64,000 bases of DNA from Metallyticus violacea. Taxonomy: Eukaryota; Arthropoda; Insecta; Mantodea; Metallyticidae. Position 1 is the first letter of the stretch. Every line of letters starts with the position of its first letter. The notes beneath the pieces were generated by a model. The model had not been told where the DNA came from. It saw nothing but the letters and a program-made list of their open reading frames with translations, and made no database searches. The DNA is taken from contig CM060846.1 in assembly GCA_030762175.1 (NCBI GenBank), positions 312,403,012-312,467,011 on the forward strand, written 5' to 3'. The position numbers and the translations under genes are program-made. Shown here one piece after another: positions 48,441-60,200 of the stretch.

Positions 48441-49029
48441 GCTCCACTAAATTTAAAATAAAAACGTATTTCTTATTTTGTTTTTGAGATTTTATTTCTA
48501 GTTTTTACTGTATTATCTCTTAAATGGTCTATTTTTGTACCTAAATAAGTGCATTCAGCTATATATTTTAATTTTCTCCATTATCAAAAGTTTCATTTTT
48601 ATTTATCTTCTCCAATGCACAAATACTTAGCTTTCTCATACTTATGAAAACTCTGCATTTTTCATATTCTTCTTTTAGTTTACTTGCCATATTTTCCATA
48701 TCATCATGATCTTGTGCTAACACTACCTGGTGTACAATATTGTGTATTTATATATTGGTTTTGATTCAGTATCCTCATTTCCTCTCATTTTCCTCTCCGA
48801 TTTCTTAATACTCGTTCTATGTATATTTTGAAAAGTGTTGGGAATGAAATGCAGTCTTTCCTTAAACCTTATGCAACTTTAAAATCCGCTGTGAATTAAT
48901 TTTTGAAATATTCTGAATGTATAAGTTCTATTACACTTTTATGAGTAATAGAACATTTTTAGATACATTGTCATATACAAGATAAATCGATGAAATGTAA
49001 ATATAAATCTCTGTCAATGACTCTCCTTT

Positions 49030-51947
49030 TTCATTCATTTGCGTTATGGAGAATATATTTTCCAAAACTATATCGTTCCATTTCCATATCTTTATTATTC
49101 TAATTCACCCATTGTGGTTAAGATACGACTGTAAATTGCACTAAGGGTAGAATAATTAATGGTGCTATATCATAGTATGCCATCGTAGTTACAATGTGTG
49201 AACATTCTTAAAATATTCTTGCCTCTTTATTAATTTTATATGTAATGATAAGGACGAATGTATGATTTTCAGAGGAAAATTATCAACGTCGATGTATTTC
49301 TCTTTGATAATTCTAAAGAACTTGTACACAACCGAAATCTAAGAGACAACGTTATTAAATACGAAAATTGGGGTACTAGTAGAAAAATTTTAGAGTCCTG
49401 TCGCAATTGATAGGTGGAATTTGCAGTGTTGAAGAAATAACTAGATCTTTCTAACTTCAACAGTAAAAGCTATCACTAAAAGAACGGTGGTGATGCAGGG
49501 CAATGTGTAAATAAAATAATGCGAGCAATACGAGAAAATATACAATATCATAACGCCGAATATCTTCCAAACATTTTATACTAGAACAGACATGTAAGGG
49601 ATGATGACTAGCTTCATGCAACATATCAAGTTACTTAAGTAGAAGTCGTGAAAAAGTTTACCGACATCACGGTGGAAGAAAACCCCACCTCAGACTAGAT
49701 GACATTTTTTCTTCTCCGGAGGGAAACGTCTTGTTACAGTTTGACAGCTCTGTCGCTGCCACCAGAAGCCGATGATGTACGATCAGGGTCGATCACACCC
49801 GAGTCTACTCGTGCGTTCATGTGGGTAGCATATTAGTTCATCAAAAAAGGAAAAGTGAAAGTGATTAATTCATCCAGTCCCAGACACTGCTGAGAGATGC
49901 TTGGAGGGTTACCATAACTTGATCAAGTTTTTCTCAAGCTTTTCCCTTAAACAGAAAACTAGTAATACAATTTTGTCCATTGCACGAAATGCCTCGTATA
50001 CGGTTCAGTTCCCGGTTGAGACAAAGTGGTCCGGAATAGTTCCTCGCATATAAAGGAAGGTGCGAGGTAAGTTATAACACCTACAGACTTCTCATTTATT
50101 TGTATTTTCAGAAATTGATTTCCATCAATCCCTAACACGCATTACAATAACACAATGTGTTAAATTCTCCTTAACTGTTTGCCTTTGTTTTGCTTGATCC
50201 GATAGTCAATTGTTGGGTAACTGCAAGGTCATGGGTTTGAACTCTGCCTTAGGAATGGGTACAATTTAGTGAAAGTTTCTTTTATGTTGTATATTTTACG
50301 TGATATGTCCGCCAATATGTTTTTTTTTCCCTCTGATCTACAAGGCTTTAGAACAGGTATATCATATATCATCCAACGCCGGTGTGTTCAAATTACTACT
50401 CCATTATTTACTTTTGTTATCATAGTCTTCTTTCCTTTTTGTCAGCCCTCGCGCGAGAGTTATAGTGTGACTGGTTTTTGCGTCTCATAATTACAGAATC
50501 CTAGTTTTAAGTTTAGTGTTTTAACTTTTCAGAAAGCTCAAAGCAATTAGCAATAATTATTTTTTATTTAGAAAACCATCTTGAAAATTATTCCTACTCA
50601 ACTACACTCAGATTTTAGGAATTGGAAAATTTACTACACTCATAAAAATTATCTAAGGAACAAACATAATTTAAATTAAATTCTTCGTATATGTAAACAA
50701 TTTTAAACGCCGATTAAATATGGCCGATTTATTCATTTATCTACCAACTAGTTATCATGGCAGTCAACTGCAGTGAGAGCAACTTAAAAGTCTCAATACA
50801 TAGTTCAGCCGGTCAGCTGTTATTCCCCGGTTATGGCTGGTATTTTCTTGCATAGACTCGCCGCGTTCAAGCAGTTCACTATTTTAAAACTTAATTGCAG
50901 CATATTAATATCCTTACAGTAGATGCTGGATATTATGCTCATTTTTCATATACACAATTCATATCTTTAGAAATTTATCACTGACACGCATCATTTCCCC
51001 ATTGCTAATAAACTTGACTTCGTTTTGAATGTTTAAGTACCACTAGTGTGTGAGGATTATTTTAATATACTCTTATTTTCAATGTCCTTAAAGATAAAAA
51101 AACTCAAACCGTAATATGTGGTAAACTAGAAGGTTTTAATGAAAGCTCATATATCATGATTTTTTATGAGCACATGAGATCTTCGATTTTTTTTCAATCA
51201 GTCAGGGAACTTAATTTATTAAACTTCTGTACTTTTTTTTTTTTTTTTTTTGGAACCGCATTGCCAGGAAATTTAAACTTAAATGTCTGTCTTGTTCTGC
51301 CACACTGTACCTGGTATATGCATTGAAGCTGAATATACGACGAAGCAGTGAATATCTCAGCATTGCACAACACTGCTGTATTATTGAATAAAATCTCAGT
51401 CTCAACTGTACAACCGATTCTGTCGAAATCCCGCTCGCAACTGACTGGACGGGAGACTGACACAGCACGTGCCTTCCAGTGGTTGCAAGAAGGGGGGTTC
51501 GCTAGTCGGGCGATCTAAATTACTGAACTTCTAAAATGCTATTACTATGTTATCATTTGTTTTATTTATTAAAATTTTAAATTGTAAATGAGTAAATAAG
51601 TTAACTTTCAATTTAGGAATGTCAGAAACGGTAAGGGATGTTTACAATAAAGGAAACTAAAAAGTAACGTCGTCATTAAGTTTGGGATGAAATGCTTATG
51701 ACGATTCGAATAAACTGAAATTGTGAAACATAAGCTGATATCGCTAGGGTTCCGAATTACGAAAGATGCCTTATGTCCAGGATTTGTAAACGGCATTAAG
51801 AATTTGACAATGCAGAGGAACGCCATCCTAGTAAACAAAGGATTATGCAAAACAGATTTTGTGTTGAAAGGTCAACGTTTCCATGTTAAGAAATGACTTG
51901 CACAATATTGACATTTTAACTGCTTCAACCATTATTGTTACAAATAT
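49030..51947. other. AT-rich region with one tRNA-like scrap, no supported gene
   Basis: A GC-richer patch at 49.66-49.83 kb is unassigned. At 50233-50244 the + strand has a B-box-like GGGTTTGAACTC without a convincing A box. A T19 run lies at 51233-51251. Minus-strand frames at 51194-51468 read the T run as poly-Lys and are not considered genes. Confidence 0.45.
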
Positions 51948-52575
51948 ATTGCACGTCGTCGTCCACTAAGGTGTCCTCGATTCGCCATGGAAATCGGCCG
52001 GGAACATGTCAATTGGCAACAGGGACAATGGAGTCATGTTCTCTTCACAGAAGAATCACCTTTCGGTCTGCTTCAGATTCCAGGAGAGTACGCATGTGTA
52101 GACGCCTTAGATAACGCAGGAAGACTGAGGCATATTGTACAGGAAATTCACAAATTCCAAGTAGATTCCATCTTGTTCTGGGGAGGAATAAATGACAAAT
52201 AGAAAAACGTATCTCGTTTTAATCCCTGGAACAGGAAATGCAAACAGGTACATTTAGCAGCCTGTGGTCCTTTTATTATTATTGACTGTCTGTAAATTAT
52301 TTTACTTGCTTGAAATTGCCAAAGCACATGATGTAGAGTATCGTGTAGATAATTAGAAGACACACAATGTTCAATCTGCTCAGTTCCCAGGCCTAAATAT
52401 TCCATCAATCATCTTTGGGATAATCTTGAACAGAGAGATATTGACAACATGGAGACTCTGGATGGGCAATTCATATTTCTGGCAGAATATCCAAACTCTT
52501 CATCACATTTCTTCGATGCCATGGAGGTATCGAGCAGCACTTGGTGCACGATGACACAAACATCATAGGAAACTT
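51948..52575 (+). mobile_element. Tc1-family transposase relic
   Basis: From 51951 the frame reads ARRRPLRCPRFAMEIGREH, then NWQQGQWSHVLFTEESPFGL (51987-52070) and ILFWGGIND before a stop at 52200-52202. This matches the centre of a Tc1 transposase (usual HRNW-WSHVLFTDES-F and VMVWGGI). After a gap with frame changes, the C-terminal part resumes near 52400 as SINHLWDNLEQRDIDNMETL, in place of LNPIEHLWDNLERR, and reaches about 52570. The first catalytic Asp is Glu (TEES for TDES) and the last catalytic Glu is replaced (INHLWD for IEHLWD). The central DNA-R-H block could not be found. Terminal repeats were not identified. Confidence 0.83.
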
Positions 52576-54854
52576 GAGAGGAAAAAAACAAATTATACAT
52601 ATTTTTGTGATTGTGTTAGAAAAGGCTAATTAATTGCTCTGCAGCTGAATTCGCATGCTTTTTTAATGTCAAAAATGTATTAATTTCGGGGGTTTAGAAA
52701 TAACATGTCCATTTTAGTGTGTATCATATATCCCGAGACAAAAAGAATTTATATCTGTTAGAGTACACTGTGATCAAAATTTGCTCACATGCAAGGTTCA
52801 GATACAGAATTCAACAAACTTAAAGGTGTGAACTAGAGGTTCACGTCCATCAACCCAGCTTTCTTAAAATTTCGTTTGGACACACCAAACAAGAACATTG
52901 TCGAATATATTTACAAAGAGCGTTAAGATTTCGCTGACTGTTAACAACTTGAAGGCACCCACCCAATGACCCCATTGTAGCAGACTTTATATCACGTCAG
53001 CAGTTACAGCTGCAAACGGCCTGGGGGTATTAACTGACGTCATGTTTGATGCATGAGGTGAAAGGTTTCTGCCTAGTGTGTGTTATTTATCGCAAATAAG
53101 TGAAATACCTACAGGTATGCAAACACTACAACAAGGGTAACACCTACCACAAAAGTATTTCTTTAATTATTTATGTTATATCTTACTGCCAGTTTTAGCT
53201 AATTAGATGGGACACTTAAACTCTTTTATCTGCCGTTAGCGCTTTAAATTCTCCGTACCTCTTTTGATGTTTAAGCATTAATTTTCTTCTAAATTGTCAG
53301 TTTGTGTAGCGCTTCAAATCATCAGTGGTTTTGTTCTACATTTTGTTCATTGTTTTTCCTCGGTGTGATTATTCATCAAAATCTGACAAAAGTGTTGGAT
53401 CATTTAAATATATAGAGGCGGAGAAGCAGTGATTTAACTGCGTTTAGTTGTAAAGTTAGCGAGTTAACTGGGCGTTCAAAATTCATGAACTACTTCATAT
53501 ACTCGAAACGGCCACAAAAACTTAAGTGAGGATTCGTTTGGATTAACGGGTAATGCATATTATGGAATAAGTATCTCATAAGTGCCTTTTCAAGTACGTA
53601 CTTAAACTAGTTTAATGGTGGACATAAAGTTGCTTTCTCTAGTTTTAATTCTGAATACTATTAATGATAGTGATTACGTTAATGATGGCAATGTAGTCCA
53701 ACTTTGAAAAAAACGGAAAAAACTCATACCATTAAGATAAATTTAAAATTATACAAACAAACTTTCAGTAGCTATAATAATAACATTAGTATTAACTAAG
53801 AAGAAAATTCTTATGAAAATACATATTTTTTGCATTAAGATAAATGCTCATAACCTACTTTATATTTCTATCGAACAATTACCCACGAACATATTATTTC
53901 ACATATAAACACAGATATGTAAAACACATTTTCAGAAAAATCTTTATAACACATAACTGTGGGTTTAATTTAATTGTTAACTCATGATTTATTATATTAT
54001 GTTTCGTTGTTTTTACTTTTTATAATAAACTAAATGTCGTTGTTTAAGTATTTTATAAATGCATACACAGAGAGTGAACAATGAAATGCCTAGTGGTGGC
54101 AGCATACGACAGTTTGAATTCTCTATGGCTACTAGCAAGGATGTTCCGGAATAAGTTGATGGTGCATTGCGTATGCATTCAAAGACCTCCCACAACCAGT
54201 GCATTCATTTTTGCCTTGATTTACCTTTGTCTTTTTTGCTTTGTTTCTATGCATAAATTTTTTTCCCCCGAGAATAAGTGCTTGGATTAAATCGTGCACA
54301 CTGAAGAAATGTCAAAATTGAAATCAAATTTCAGGTCAGGTACGTAAATATATTTTTTTTTTCTAAATGAAATTAAATAAGGTATAATGGAAGAGGCTGT
54401 TTACGATGAATATAAGCAAATATTTACAACATTTTTTTAAAAATATTTTCTGTGTTTTGGCACGTAGATCATAAATGTTTGAAATTTTTGCCGTATAAAT
54501 CTGCGTATTTTCAATAATTTGATAAATATTTTCGTGTATTTATTTATTTATTAAATTTATTATAATTTATTTGTAATATTTTACCACATACAAATCCTCT
54601 CCTTAGTATGTAGTAACAAAATCGCACATTGTAATAATAGGCAATATTAATGGATGTCATCTTTATTGAACCGTCACGTGAGTCTCAGGACAGTGGTGAC
54701 TTACAAACTTAAGAAGCCAAGAACAAATGTTCTCATGTTTTTGTAAAAGGCGTTTTCAAAATGTAGAGGCAGGAAGAATTTCTAAGCATCTGTTACGAAA
54801 TGTCACATGATAGATGTTAGTAATGGTTTTATCTGGGTCTTGTTCCTTTTATAG
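52576..54854. other. AT-rich region, nothing recognised
   Basis: No transposon protein or gene was seen. Short frames at 54013-54290 on both strands are without motif. Confidence 0.45.
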
Positions 54855-54932
54855 CAAGGGCGGGTTCCAAAGTGTCAGAAATGTAACGGTGATGACAAAT
54901 CTTGAGTCTGTTGGAGGGTCTGTCTTCTTACG
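54855..54932 (+). CDS. Candidate internal coding exon, unrecognised
   Basis: This 78-base stretch is bounded by an acceptor-like CTTGTTCCTTTTATAG (ending 54854) and a strong donor TTACG|GTGAGT (54933-54938). From 54856 it is open as KGGFQSVRNVTVMTNLESVG followed by GSVFLR, with one leading base and two trailing bases of split codons. The alternating hydrophobic pattern is protein-like. The other two frames were not shown to be better. No family is recognised and no partner exon was found. The terminal candidate at 34629 lies upstream of it, so the two cannot belong to one + strand gene in this order. Confidence 0.27.
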
Positions 54933-54938
54933 GTGAGT

Positions 54939-57045
54939 GGCAGGCTGGGAAGAGCTGGGTGCATGCTTTGATCTCTTATCTTTATTTACTAATATTTATA
55001 GTGGTTTCACCATGACGTAATAATAATAATAACAACACGGTTTATCTTTCTAGAAAAGTAAAAAATAATCAGAATTTTTGTAATAAGCATTGGAAGTGCA
55101 ATATTTCCCTTTTACAGCTTTCTTTAATTATTAAATATATTATGAACCCTGTCCTTTTGAAAGTACCCAGTAATTTAACAAAGTTAAGTATCCTTAGAAT
55201 ATTTCCATGTCTCTTCTGTAAGTTGCTGAGTACAAGTGCATTTAAATTAGTCATACTAAAAGCATACCTTTATCTAGCCACGGAAATTAATCGCTATTTC
55301 ATTCACATACGTAAAAATCTTCATCTCAGCGCAAACGTGCTTCTGGTAATATTTTGAATAACCATGATGCCAATAATTTCAGTTAAAAATGAACCTCTCT
55401 TAACTGTTTAGTATTTTCTCTTTGATACATAGATACATATCTATTCTTTAGCTGTATTATTAAGGCATTTAAATACATTTTTGCTTTATCTGTGTTTAGG
55501 ATATGCCCAGTTCTTACTTTGTTACGAAATATTTGTTATTTTGAATTATAAACAGCTCCACGAAAGTATAACTCCAAACTGTTGCCATAAATCTCTCGAA
55601 GAAAACATTTAGCAGTTATTCTATTTATAGGCAAGCTGTACCTCAACTATGAACGTAACGATTAGAAAAATATATAAACAATTTGTTGTATTCAATTTCC
55701 AAAAGTGTAAGTTTCGAACAATTTATGGTCTTAATTTAAGTTTCAAACTATAGAAAAGAAAGTAACGATAATTAAAATTTAAATAAAGAACAAGTAAAAA
55801 TTATGTGTAGTCCAACAATTATGATTTCATAAGGACTGGTCATAAAAACAGGGTGACATTTTTTAGATGTTCGTAGTTCAATCGATGCGGTTCATTTCTC
55901 GATATAATAAGTTTTACTGCTGAACACCACAAAGGCCGCATGGTCTAAGCTCTATACTATCATGATCTGGTCTTGATATAACTTTGGATGAATACTCTTA
56001 CTGGAAAAGATATTGGTTGGAGTGTGTGTCTGAAGAATTCCAAAATAATTTATTTCTTCTAGTTTTATGGGCCAATTAACTTTACTTAAGAACCGTGAAT
56101 TGCTGATAATATTCAAGTTGTATGATTAGTAAAAACAAGAATGCTTAAAACTAACTCTAAAGTATTACAGATAATGTGCTGAAACTTGGAGTAATGTGTT
56201 CTAATATCAGTGAATATTATATTTTTTTAATCTACAAGTTAAACAAATATTCCCATTGCTGATCCAAACAAATTGAGTAATATTTCAGTATAACTTTAAT
56301 CAGAGATATAAAAATTTAGCCTTTAAAACTCTAAATTCATTTCCTGAGAATGAAAACAATTTATACAATAAAACAAGAAAAAAAATGTAATGAAATTTCC
56401 TCCATTGTTTTCTCCATTGCTATATTTTTTACTCTAACTGTCAAAAAAGTTGTGCGTTTAGGAAAAAGATAGCACACATGTAATGTAGAAACAATGCAAG
56501 GGGCAGACTGTTGTTATTATATTCTACATAATCAGCATAAATACTATACTCGTGTAATTAATTATTGTTAATAGAATTTAACCTCAAAATGTACAAACCA
56601 TTATCACAACTTGCTCACACAGTAACACTGACTTCAAATGTTTGTTCACAAACATGTACTTTCATAATCCCTAGTATTACAAGTAAATAGGAAAAGTTTA
56701 AAGCTGTTACCAACGAAAAGCAGCTTCATCAATTGTTTATTGGTAAACTTTTATATTTCTTATTACATCACAGTGGAAAAGGCTGCCAGAGCGCTGGGCA
56801 AGGGCGGCCTTTTAGGCATGAAACGATTTAAAGATGGCCGTTAAAACAGCTGATCGAAACGAAACAATGTAAGGAGACTTGAAACGTTAGAATACTAATT
56901 CCAGTTCACATAATTCTTTTTGACAAAGCAAAATCTAAAATTTTGACCAAAATGACAATTTTTTTCATTTCAACCAAGAAAAATGTTCTTGTTTTTTTTT
57001 TGTTTTTTTTTTCATGAATATTCAATGCTCAAATATATTGCTAAG
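54939..57045. other. AT-rich region, nothing recognised
   Basis: It contains a short AAT tract near 55018-55032 and T-rich runs near 56995-57012. No gene is supported. Confidence 0.45.
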
Positions 57046-57049
57046 GCAT

Positions 57050-57282
57050 CACAGGCATTGGACACTGATTATACATGAGATGAAATGATAAATTGAGATT
57101 TTTTTTTATGGACGGAAACGTTCTAAGCATAAGTTAGGGTACCTCTCCGACATTTGCCATTTATAGAATTGAGGAAAACCTGAAGAAGAAGAAAAAAATC
57201 TGTGTCACGGAGGACGGTCCTGGTGGAAATTGAACCCCAAACCTATGCTCACGAGTTCGTACACTAACGACCTCGGCCTCTG
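57050..57282 (-). mobile_element. SINE-B copy 2, minus orientation
   Basis: It is collinear with the 48.0-48.25 kb copy. The head GAGGCCGAGGTCGTTAGTG and CTCGTGAGCATAGGTTTGG are followed by a B-box-like GGGGTTCAATTTCC, CAGGTTTTCCTCAATTC, AAATGGCAAATGTCGG, and an end with TTTCATCTCATGTATAATCA and TGCCTGT. The B box is closer to consensus than in copy 1. A CTTCTTCTTC run interrupts the body. Weak similarity between flanks (TGAATATTCAAT and TGAATGAATCAAT) is not strong enough to call a target-site duplication. Confidence 0.8.
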
Positions 57283-60200
57283 AATGAATCAATTTGGGGG
57301 GTTTTAGTAGTATATAAAAATGGCAAAATAATTCAAATTATTCTCAAGAGCTATTGGTACAAGTGTTTGCTCGCACAAAAAGTAAATGCCGAGTAGCCTT
57401 GGTGCTTCTGGCTAGCGCAAAAATAATCATAACATTGTTCGTTTTCCTAAACAATTTAACCAAAATGGCATGTCCATGCTATTGCTAAAAAGCATCTTCG
57501 ACCTTGGTTTCAAATACTAGTTCATTTAACGTAAAGATGGTGACACTATGAACCAACTCTGGCTTCTTAGCCTTTCTTGAGCTGCCCAGACTCAAGTTCC
57601 ATAAAGACGTACAAAAAGGCAAATCGGTTGGTCTACTGTCAGGTTAAACTGATGGGTGCTTGCTTACACGTAAACTTTGTTCAGACTTGCCACGCTATTT
57701 ATATTATAAAAAAGAAAAAGGTAAGCTTAGAGATGACATCGCAATGTTTGCCCTTCCTTTCTGACTTGTGTGACAGAAACACACGGATGGAATTTACGTT
57801 GCGCCTACAGATTCCCCTTTAAACGAAAGGTATTCCCTACCTGCTCTTGTCGCTTCACTTTTCTCAAGTCCATTGCCGTAATGACCAAGGTAGGTTAATT
57901 CTCTCTTGCGCCGGTGAAATATATTTGACGTTGTCTTGTACATTATCTTCCTAGCACAGTAACAAGGGGAATAAATATGACAAGGAGGACAAGTTCTCGG
58001 TGTCGTATTATTTAATGATTTGAATGTATTTTTGCTTCCTTTCGGCTCTTCAGAGAATATTTGTGAATGCAGGAAAATGTCAGCATCGCGACATTTTAAG
58101 TTACAAGCGCTTAAATGTTGGCCGTCTCTTTACTCATATTTTCACCGGCGTCATCAACTGCTTTAGAGCCTAAGGCTTTCACTAACTTGTTAAGGGCTGA
58201 GAAGACTTATGAAATGCAGACATAAGAGAAACAAAACCACTCTCTTTAGTGAATCTCCAACCTGCTTATCTGGAATTACTCATTTCCTTTTTCTTGCTAC
58301 TACAAATCAAATCGTAATTTTAAAGAAAATACAACATTGACAGAACGCGTCTAACGTTGTAAACAAATTGCATATTACAATATATTAGAATGTGTGGAAA
58401 TCAGCGCAGATTTTTCTATTCGTAAACCGTGAAACAATCTAAAACGTAATTAATATACGAAGTTTCTGGTTACCTAATTTATGAAACGTTTTTGTACATC
58501 CTACAGGCTTTTTGTAGAAGGTTTAGTTTCATTCAAAGGCCGGAAAAATAAATACTTATAGATCTCTAGTAATATAATATAAATATTTCGGTTACTTAGT
58601 TTAATTTACGTTGGTGAAGGAATAAAAACGCCTGCCGTATGTGACAGGTTTTTCAGCATAAACACAATCGCTTCCTAATATACACAGTCATAATAAGAAA
58701 CATTTTGAAATTAATAAAATGTAAACCGAATAAGAAATGCAAGGACATTATAACAGTCTGGGTGTTAATAATGAGAAATCGTTTGCAAAAATTTATTACA
58801 CTTCAGCACGCGATAGTGCTATTTGTTGACATTTTACGACGGAATGTTTCTAGAAATTTTAGTTTATTAATTTTAAGTTTTTTTTTAAATATTTTGTACC
58901 AGAATTATAAATAATGTTAACTATAGGTCAAAATCGTTAGTAATATAGTATATTATTACATCAGCTGCATAAAATTAACATAGTAACATGTACGTCATTA
59001 AAATGTTTTCGGTGCTAAAATGTTGTCATCAACTTTTATTATCGAAAACAATTTAAGTATTACTGATAAGAGAAACAATAATTAATTTTCATTGCAGAAT
59101 ACACAATTAAAAATCAATAAAAAGGTTATAAAGCAATATTAGCTGCCAAATGAATTAGTAGAATATTAAGAAACTTACCTGTTTTGAAATATATGCCACG
59201 CTGAAGCTTCTGAAATATTCTTAATATTTTTTCTCTCTGTTTAATTAATGAATTTATCGTATTCCTTCTGATAATTATCATAAGATTTTCTGGGTATTAG
59301 TGACAATTCAACATTTTTCAGTTTGGCCAGCATTTCTTGCAGACAAACAAACTAAATAATCTGCATTAATACAATGACTAAAAGAAGTCATTGACTTCAG
59401 AGTAATTCGTTGGAAAATCGACATTAATATTAATTTAGTAATATCCTTCTATAATTCTCATATATATAAAAATAGCGCACGAAACTCGACTATAATGTTA
59501 TGCATTCGTAAAAATATTTACTCATGCAATACAGTATAACGCTATAAGTTAATATAATATACTATTTTGTTACAAAATGAAGCGTAGTGCATGTTGAAAT
59601 AATGATACTCTTTGGTAGTTTTCTTTTCGGTAAATTTCTCATCCTATCCCCACGAGGAGTAACTTCAATTTGCTGTTTATTTTGTAGAAATCAAGGATAT
59701 TAAAACTATCTGCAGTTTTCAGAAACCAATACACTTGCTGCAAACGAAGGATTTATTTTTTGTTGCTACAAGCACATCATCACAATAATAGTGCCCGAAT
59801 GTTATTGACATATCTTATTTTTTTCCCCCATTTTTATTTTTCTCTGTCGCAAACTTAAAATAAGCATGGTTTCAACCATTATAAACAAAAGTATGTGCTT
59901 TTCATTGGTCATATGTTATATTTTCTATTTTATTAGTTTTAGTAATTTTTTCGCTATTTTTAATAAATTGGTGTCTTTTTATTACATGTTATTCCCCTTT
60001 CTTCCACTAATTCACAGATTTCTCAAAGACTGATTTTGCACATCCCTGAATTTATTTTATTTTTTTTTTATTTCTCTGAATTTTCATGTCTAAATTTATT
60101 TTATAAAATATTCAACATTAAATGAAGGTGTGTCTTAATTCAACAGCAATGATTTCACTAATTTCAAATCTGCCCCAATAACTTTCAGCGACGTTGAGCA

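Larger units (their letters stand above)
47760..49020 (-). mobile_element. Non-LTR retrotransposon reverse transcriptase relic, split by a SINE
   Basis: Minus-strand fragments keep the order of a reverse transcriptase C-terminal half. An FIDL remnant lies near 49000 (usual FIDL-KAFD). GLRKDCISFPTLFKIYIERV follows near 48870 (usual GLRQGC-LSPTLFNIY). VVLAQDHDDMENMASKLKEE lies near 48725, in place of the region after the catalytic ADD. Then come EKCRVFISMRKLS near 48640 and IYQSIIRGNVVHGAKIWKF near 48400 (usual IRPVL-YGSE-W). WHGHVKGMLEQRLPKIIIEG lies near 47970, with a final GRREMEFDLWISGRQ near 47820. Stops and frame changes are abundant and the ADD catalytic pair is not intact. A SINE-B sits between the last two blocks. 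The family cannot be named from this, though the C-terminal pattern is common in insect elements. Confidence 0.75.

Noticed and set aside
50200..50250. tRNA-like segment with GGGTTTGAACTC
   Set aside because: There is no convincing A box at the right distance and no acceptor-stem pairing, so I left it as a scrap.
51194..51468. Two minus-strand ORFs of 89 and 85 codons ending in poly-Lys
   Set aside because: They overlap in different frames, read a T19 run as Lys codons, and match nothing known.
52767..52800. TACACTGTGATCAAAATTT as a Tc1-type terminal repeat
   Set aside because: It reads inward away from the Tc1 relic and no inverse partner was found to the right.
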